DNA of 64,000 nucleotides. Origin: Candidatus Poribacteria bacterium (GTDB lineage: Bacteria > Poribacteria > WGA-4E > WGA-3G). This document shows, in pieces, positions 61,500-64,000 of the stretch. The notes under the pieces were generated by a model. The model had not been told where the DNA came from and ran no database searches. It worked only from the letters and a program-made list of their open reading frames with translations. Made by a program: the position numbers and the translations under genes. Where the stretch lies: NCBI GenBank assembly GCA_012270795.1, contig JAAXHO010000164.1, forward strand, positions 1 to 64,000, in the 5' to 3' direction. Position 1 is the first letter of the stretch, and the number at the start of each line of letters is the position of its first letter.

Positions 61500-61990
61500 G
61501 ACAACAGTTTTGCTTCTTGCAAGACAGATGCTAAATTCTGTTTAGCATTACATCTATTCTTACTGATAAGATTTGGCTTACCACCGAAGTTGATTTTCTC
61601 GCGTCTCAGTTTTCTGAATTGTGACTTGTGATTTCCTGAACCATGGAATAGAATTGGAACACATATAATTTCGGAATCTTTCGGTAATAAATTATGGACA
61701 AATTTTGCACTATTCCGCAATTGGTCACCAACATCGCTTGCACTGAAAGTACCGCTTTTGAGTTCAATTAAAGCTACAACAAGGGAGTTTTGAGTTGGGC
61801 TAATGTAGCATAGAATCCTGTCACAATGTTTACCAGTTTCTCCATGTGCTTCAAATGCAAGATCAACATCCACTACAACTCGTTCTCTTGGCACATTATC
61901 CATATCAACCTGGCAATTCTTACCACTGCACGAATTTGTGATATTTTCTTCACCCACTCGACTAATAATCTCTTTGAGAATGTCATCCAT
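61496..61990 (-). CDS. PD-(D/E)XK nuclease-like protein, coupled to upstream ATPase
   Basis: GKHCDRILCYISPTQNSLVVALIELKSG (D...E-x-K); start ATG overlaps stop of ATPase (ATGGATGA). Confidence 0.6.
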   Translation of the reverse strand: MDDILKEIISRVGEENITNSCSGKNCQVDMDNVPRERVVVDVDLAFEAHGETGKHCDRILCYISPTQNSLVVALIELKSGTFSASDVGDQLRNSAKFVHNLLPKDSEIICVPILFHGSGNHKSQFRKLRREKINFGGKPNLISKNRCNAKQNLASVLQEAKLLS

Positions 61991-63437
61991 CTTCACTCTC
62001 AGCTTTTTCATTAAGGAACTGCCGTTCAAAGTCAACAAAAGAATTATAGAGATTATCAGCAACGTCTTCGTAGTCTCTCGGTTCGATCCCCTCAATGCGA
62101 TCAAACGGGATTTCTTCGACGGGTTTATCAGTGTGAAACCACCAAGCACCTACCTCTTCTTTTAATAACCAATGTGGTAATTCTGATGTTTCTGTATCAT
62201 GTTTTTTCAATTCACCCTCTCTTATTAGGTTTCCTATTTGTTGTAGAAGCCAGTCGCTATGGGTTGTTATAATCACGCGTACCCCTGCCCGAACTAAACG
62301 GGCGAGGGTAATGGCTATTTGGGTTTGTGCTCTTGGGTGTAGGTGAGATTCGGGCTCTTCAATGATGAGTGTATCCCCATAAAAAACAACACTGCGTAAT
62401 AACAACACTAAAGGTGTGAGTTCAGAAATCATTGAGGAGGTTTGACTTATCCGTAGAGACTTTTCAGACTTCAGAGGGCGATAACGGAATTGTATATCTC
62501 CAACTTCAGCAGGTTGAGAGGCCTCTATCTCACCTTGCAACACTTTGTTTTCAAGTGTTTTAGATACCTCAACTATTTCACTTGGATATATTTCACGTTC
62601 CTCGTAATTATTAATGAATTTAAGAAAATCAGCTATCATTCCCGAGAACGTAGAATCTTTAGTGAAGTGCTCCGATCCACCATGAGTGGCGAGATCTATA
62701 AGTGAACTGGTAATTATCCCGCGGGTTTCCATGAGACCACTTCGGGCAGCAGGTAGATAATAAGATGTTGCTGACTTTTGCATAAGAAAACGCAAAGGAA
62801 TTCCCTTATCTTTAACGTTAAGTGCCCTTTGGAATATATCTCTATCTTCGGTCCCAAAAACTATATCCTTGTAAATATATTTGTCTATATTGATCTCGGT
62901 TCCAGAGTCATAGAAACATAAAGACCATAGAGTTTGATTTTCCTCTTGGACTTCAAAAGAAATCTTCATTACCTCATCCCGATCTTTAGTGAACCTTACC
63001 ATCTCTGAAATAGACTCGTAACCAAAGTGCCTTTTGAGTTCAGATTCAAGCATTTCAGAATGTGCGGAGCCACACTTCAATCTGTCCTGCACCCACTTAG
63101 GTAAATCTGAAAACTTGAAAGGTTGTCCAGTATCTGCTAACTTTTTTTGTGTTTCTTGCGTTTCTTGTAACACGATTTGATTTGAAAGGTCAGCGGGTTG
63201 CGAATGATAAATAGGATTAAATTGGGAAGTATTATAATACAACCATGGAAGACGTGGGATACCTTCAAATGCACGCTGTAATGCATAAATAAGCGCAGCA
63301 AGATAGGTTTTACCTGTATTGCTTTCACCGACAAATATGGTGAGAGGACGGAGATCTATCTCTGCCTTCTCAATAGGACCAAAATTCTCTACAGCAATGT
63401 TTATTTTATGTGGTTGCGTGTCTTTGCTTTCACTCAT
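61983..63437 (-). CDS. AAA/OLD-like (SMC-type) ATPase
   Basis: LTIFVGESNTGKTYLAALIYAL (Walker A), LIIEEPESHLHPRAQ (Walker B), VIITTHSDWLLQQIGNLI. Confidence 0.9.
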   Translation of the reverse strand: MSESKDTQPHKINIAVENFGPIEKAEIDLRPLTIFVGESNTGKTYLAALIYALQRAFEGIPRLPWLYYNTSQFNPIYHSQPADLSNQIVLQETQETQKKLADTGQPFKFSDLPKWVQDRLKCGSAHSEMLESELKRHFGYESISEMVRFTKDRDEVMKISFEVQEENQTLWSLCFYDSGTEINIDKYIYKDIVFGTEDRDIFQRALNVKDKGIPLRFLMQKSATSYYLPAARSGLMETRGIITSSLIDLATHGGSEHFTKDSTFSGMIADFLKFINNYEEREIYPSEIVEVSKTLENKVLQGEIEASQPAEVGDIQFRYRPLKSEKSLRISQTSSMISELTPLVLLLRSVVFYGDTLIIEEPESHLHPRAQTQIAITLARLVRAGVRVIITTHSDWLLQQIGNLIREGELKKHDTETSELPHWLLKEEVGAWWFHTDKPVEEIPFDRIEGIEPRDYEDVADNLYNSFVDFERQFLNEKAESEDG

Positions 63438-63490
63438 AGGTTTTTACTCCTAATAGAAAACAGATAATTTTAAAATCAGCAACGTATCTG

Positions 63491-63805
63491 TTATGTTGAA
63501 ACATCATCAGAGAGTTCTCTTAAAAAAGAGAATGTGTAAATCCCGGTTCTATGTCCATCACTCCATTGTAACTTTATTGCATACCGTCCAATAGGTTGAA
63601 TGCCAACTAAATGCAATTCTTCCCAATATTCATCCGAAGGTAATAAACGTAAAGGATCATGAGTCTGTTTTTCCGCATCACAACGCGCGCAGGGGCATTT
63701 TTCACGAAGTATACGATATGGAATTTCACTTTGGAAACCATCTTTCCATTGTATCGAAAGACTATGAGGTAAACGCTTGATTTCAGTCGGTTGGAATTCC
63801 TGCAT
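63491..63805 (-). CDS. DUF971 domain protein
   Basis: PTEIKRLPHSLSIQWKDGFQSEIPYRILREKCPCARCDAE. Confidence 0.88.
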   Translation of the reverse strand: MQEFQPTEIKRLPHSLSIQWKDGFQSEIPYRILREKCPCARCDAEKQTHDPLRLLPSDEYWEELHLVGIQPIGRYAIKLQWSDGHRTGIYTFSFLRELSDDVST

Positions 63806-63869
63806 TGTTGGGTTTTCCTTGTCTCATCGACAATTACGGTTATAGGTAGTCCGTGTTAGAATTATACGC

Positions 63870-64000
63870 TTATCCGTTTGCATAGATAAGTCGTTTTCTA
63901 TTTTGGCATGGTAGTTCAATCGTTTTTCCTGTTAGACCGCTTTCTATGGTTGCAAACCCGATTTCGTTTACAGCAGTATAATCATCACGTGAACAATCTG
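63870..64000 (-). CDS. partial, probable Gfo/Idh/MocA C-terminus
   Basis: DCSRDDYTAVNEIGFATIESGLTGKTIELPCQNRKRLIYANG-stop running off window end. Confidence 0.45.
   Translation of the reverse strand, partial: DCSRDDYTAVNEIGFATIESGLTGKTIELPCQNRKRLIYANG

Overview
64 kb of bacterial chromosome, densely packed with genes on both strands. No rRNA, tRNA or CRISPR array was recognised. The gene content resembles Candidatus Poribacteria or a related sponge/marine lineage: many sulfatases, three phytanoyl-CoA dioxygenases, three xylose-isomerase-like TIM barrels, Gfo/Idh/MocA oxidoreductases, DUF4159, DUF6754-like, DUF6785-like and PorV/PorQ-like proteins. That assignment is an inference from content only. 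Housekeeping blocks include metK-ahcY-PfkB kinase, rpsA, aroK-aroB, pheA, queG, an endonuclease V and a SRAP/HMCES protein. The strongest hidden signal is a gene absent from the ORF track. It lies on the minus strand at 25887-26132 and is an 82-codon DUF5069-like reading frame with one in-frame UGA (26009-26007), in a ...GEYIYP-U-PQDKMFL... context where I recall family members having Cys. A hairpin with a G-containing apical loop starts 13 nt after the UGA, as expected for a bacterial SECIS, and a near-perfect Shine-Dalgarno precedes the ATG, so it is a candidate selenoprotein. Other items of interest: an ATPase + PD-(D/E)XK-like gene pair, a single-chain MNT nucleotidyltransferase-HEPN/HepT-like fusion, a UvrD-like helicase with an internal GIY-YIG domain, a peptidase-MA / TolB-propeller / Omp85 fusion, a sulfatase whose Tat leader is out of frame, a decayed TnpB (IS1341-type) with a 13-bp tandem duplication, and at least three families of MITE-like palindromic elements, one of which supplies the last codons and stop of an MFS transporter.
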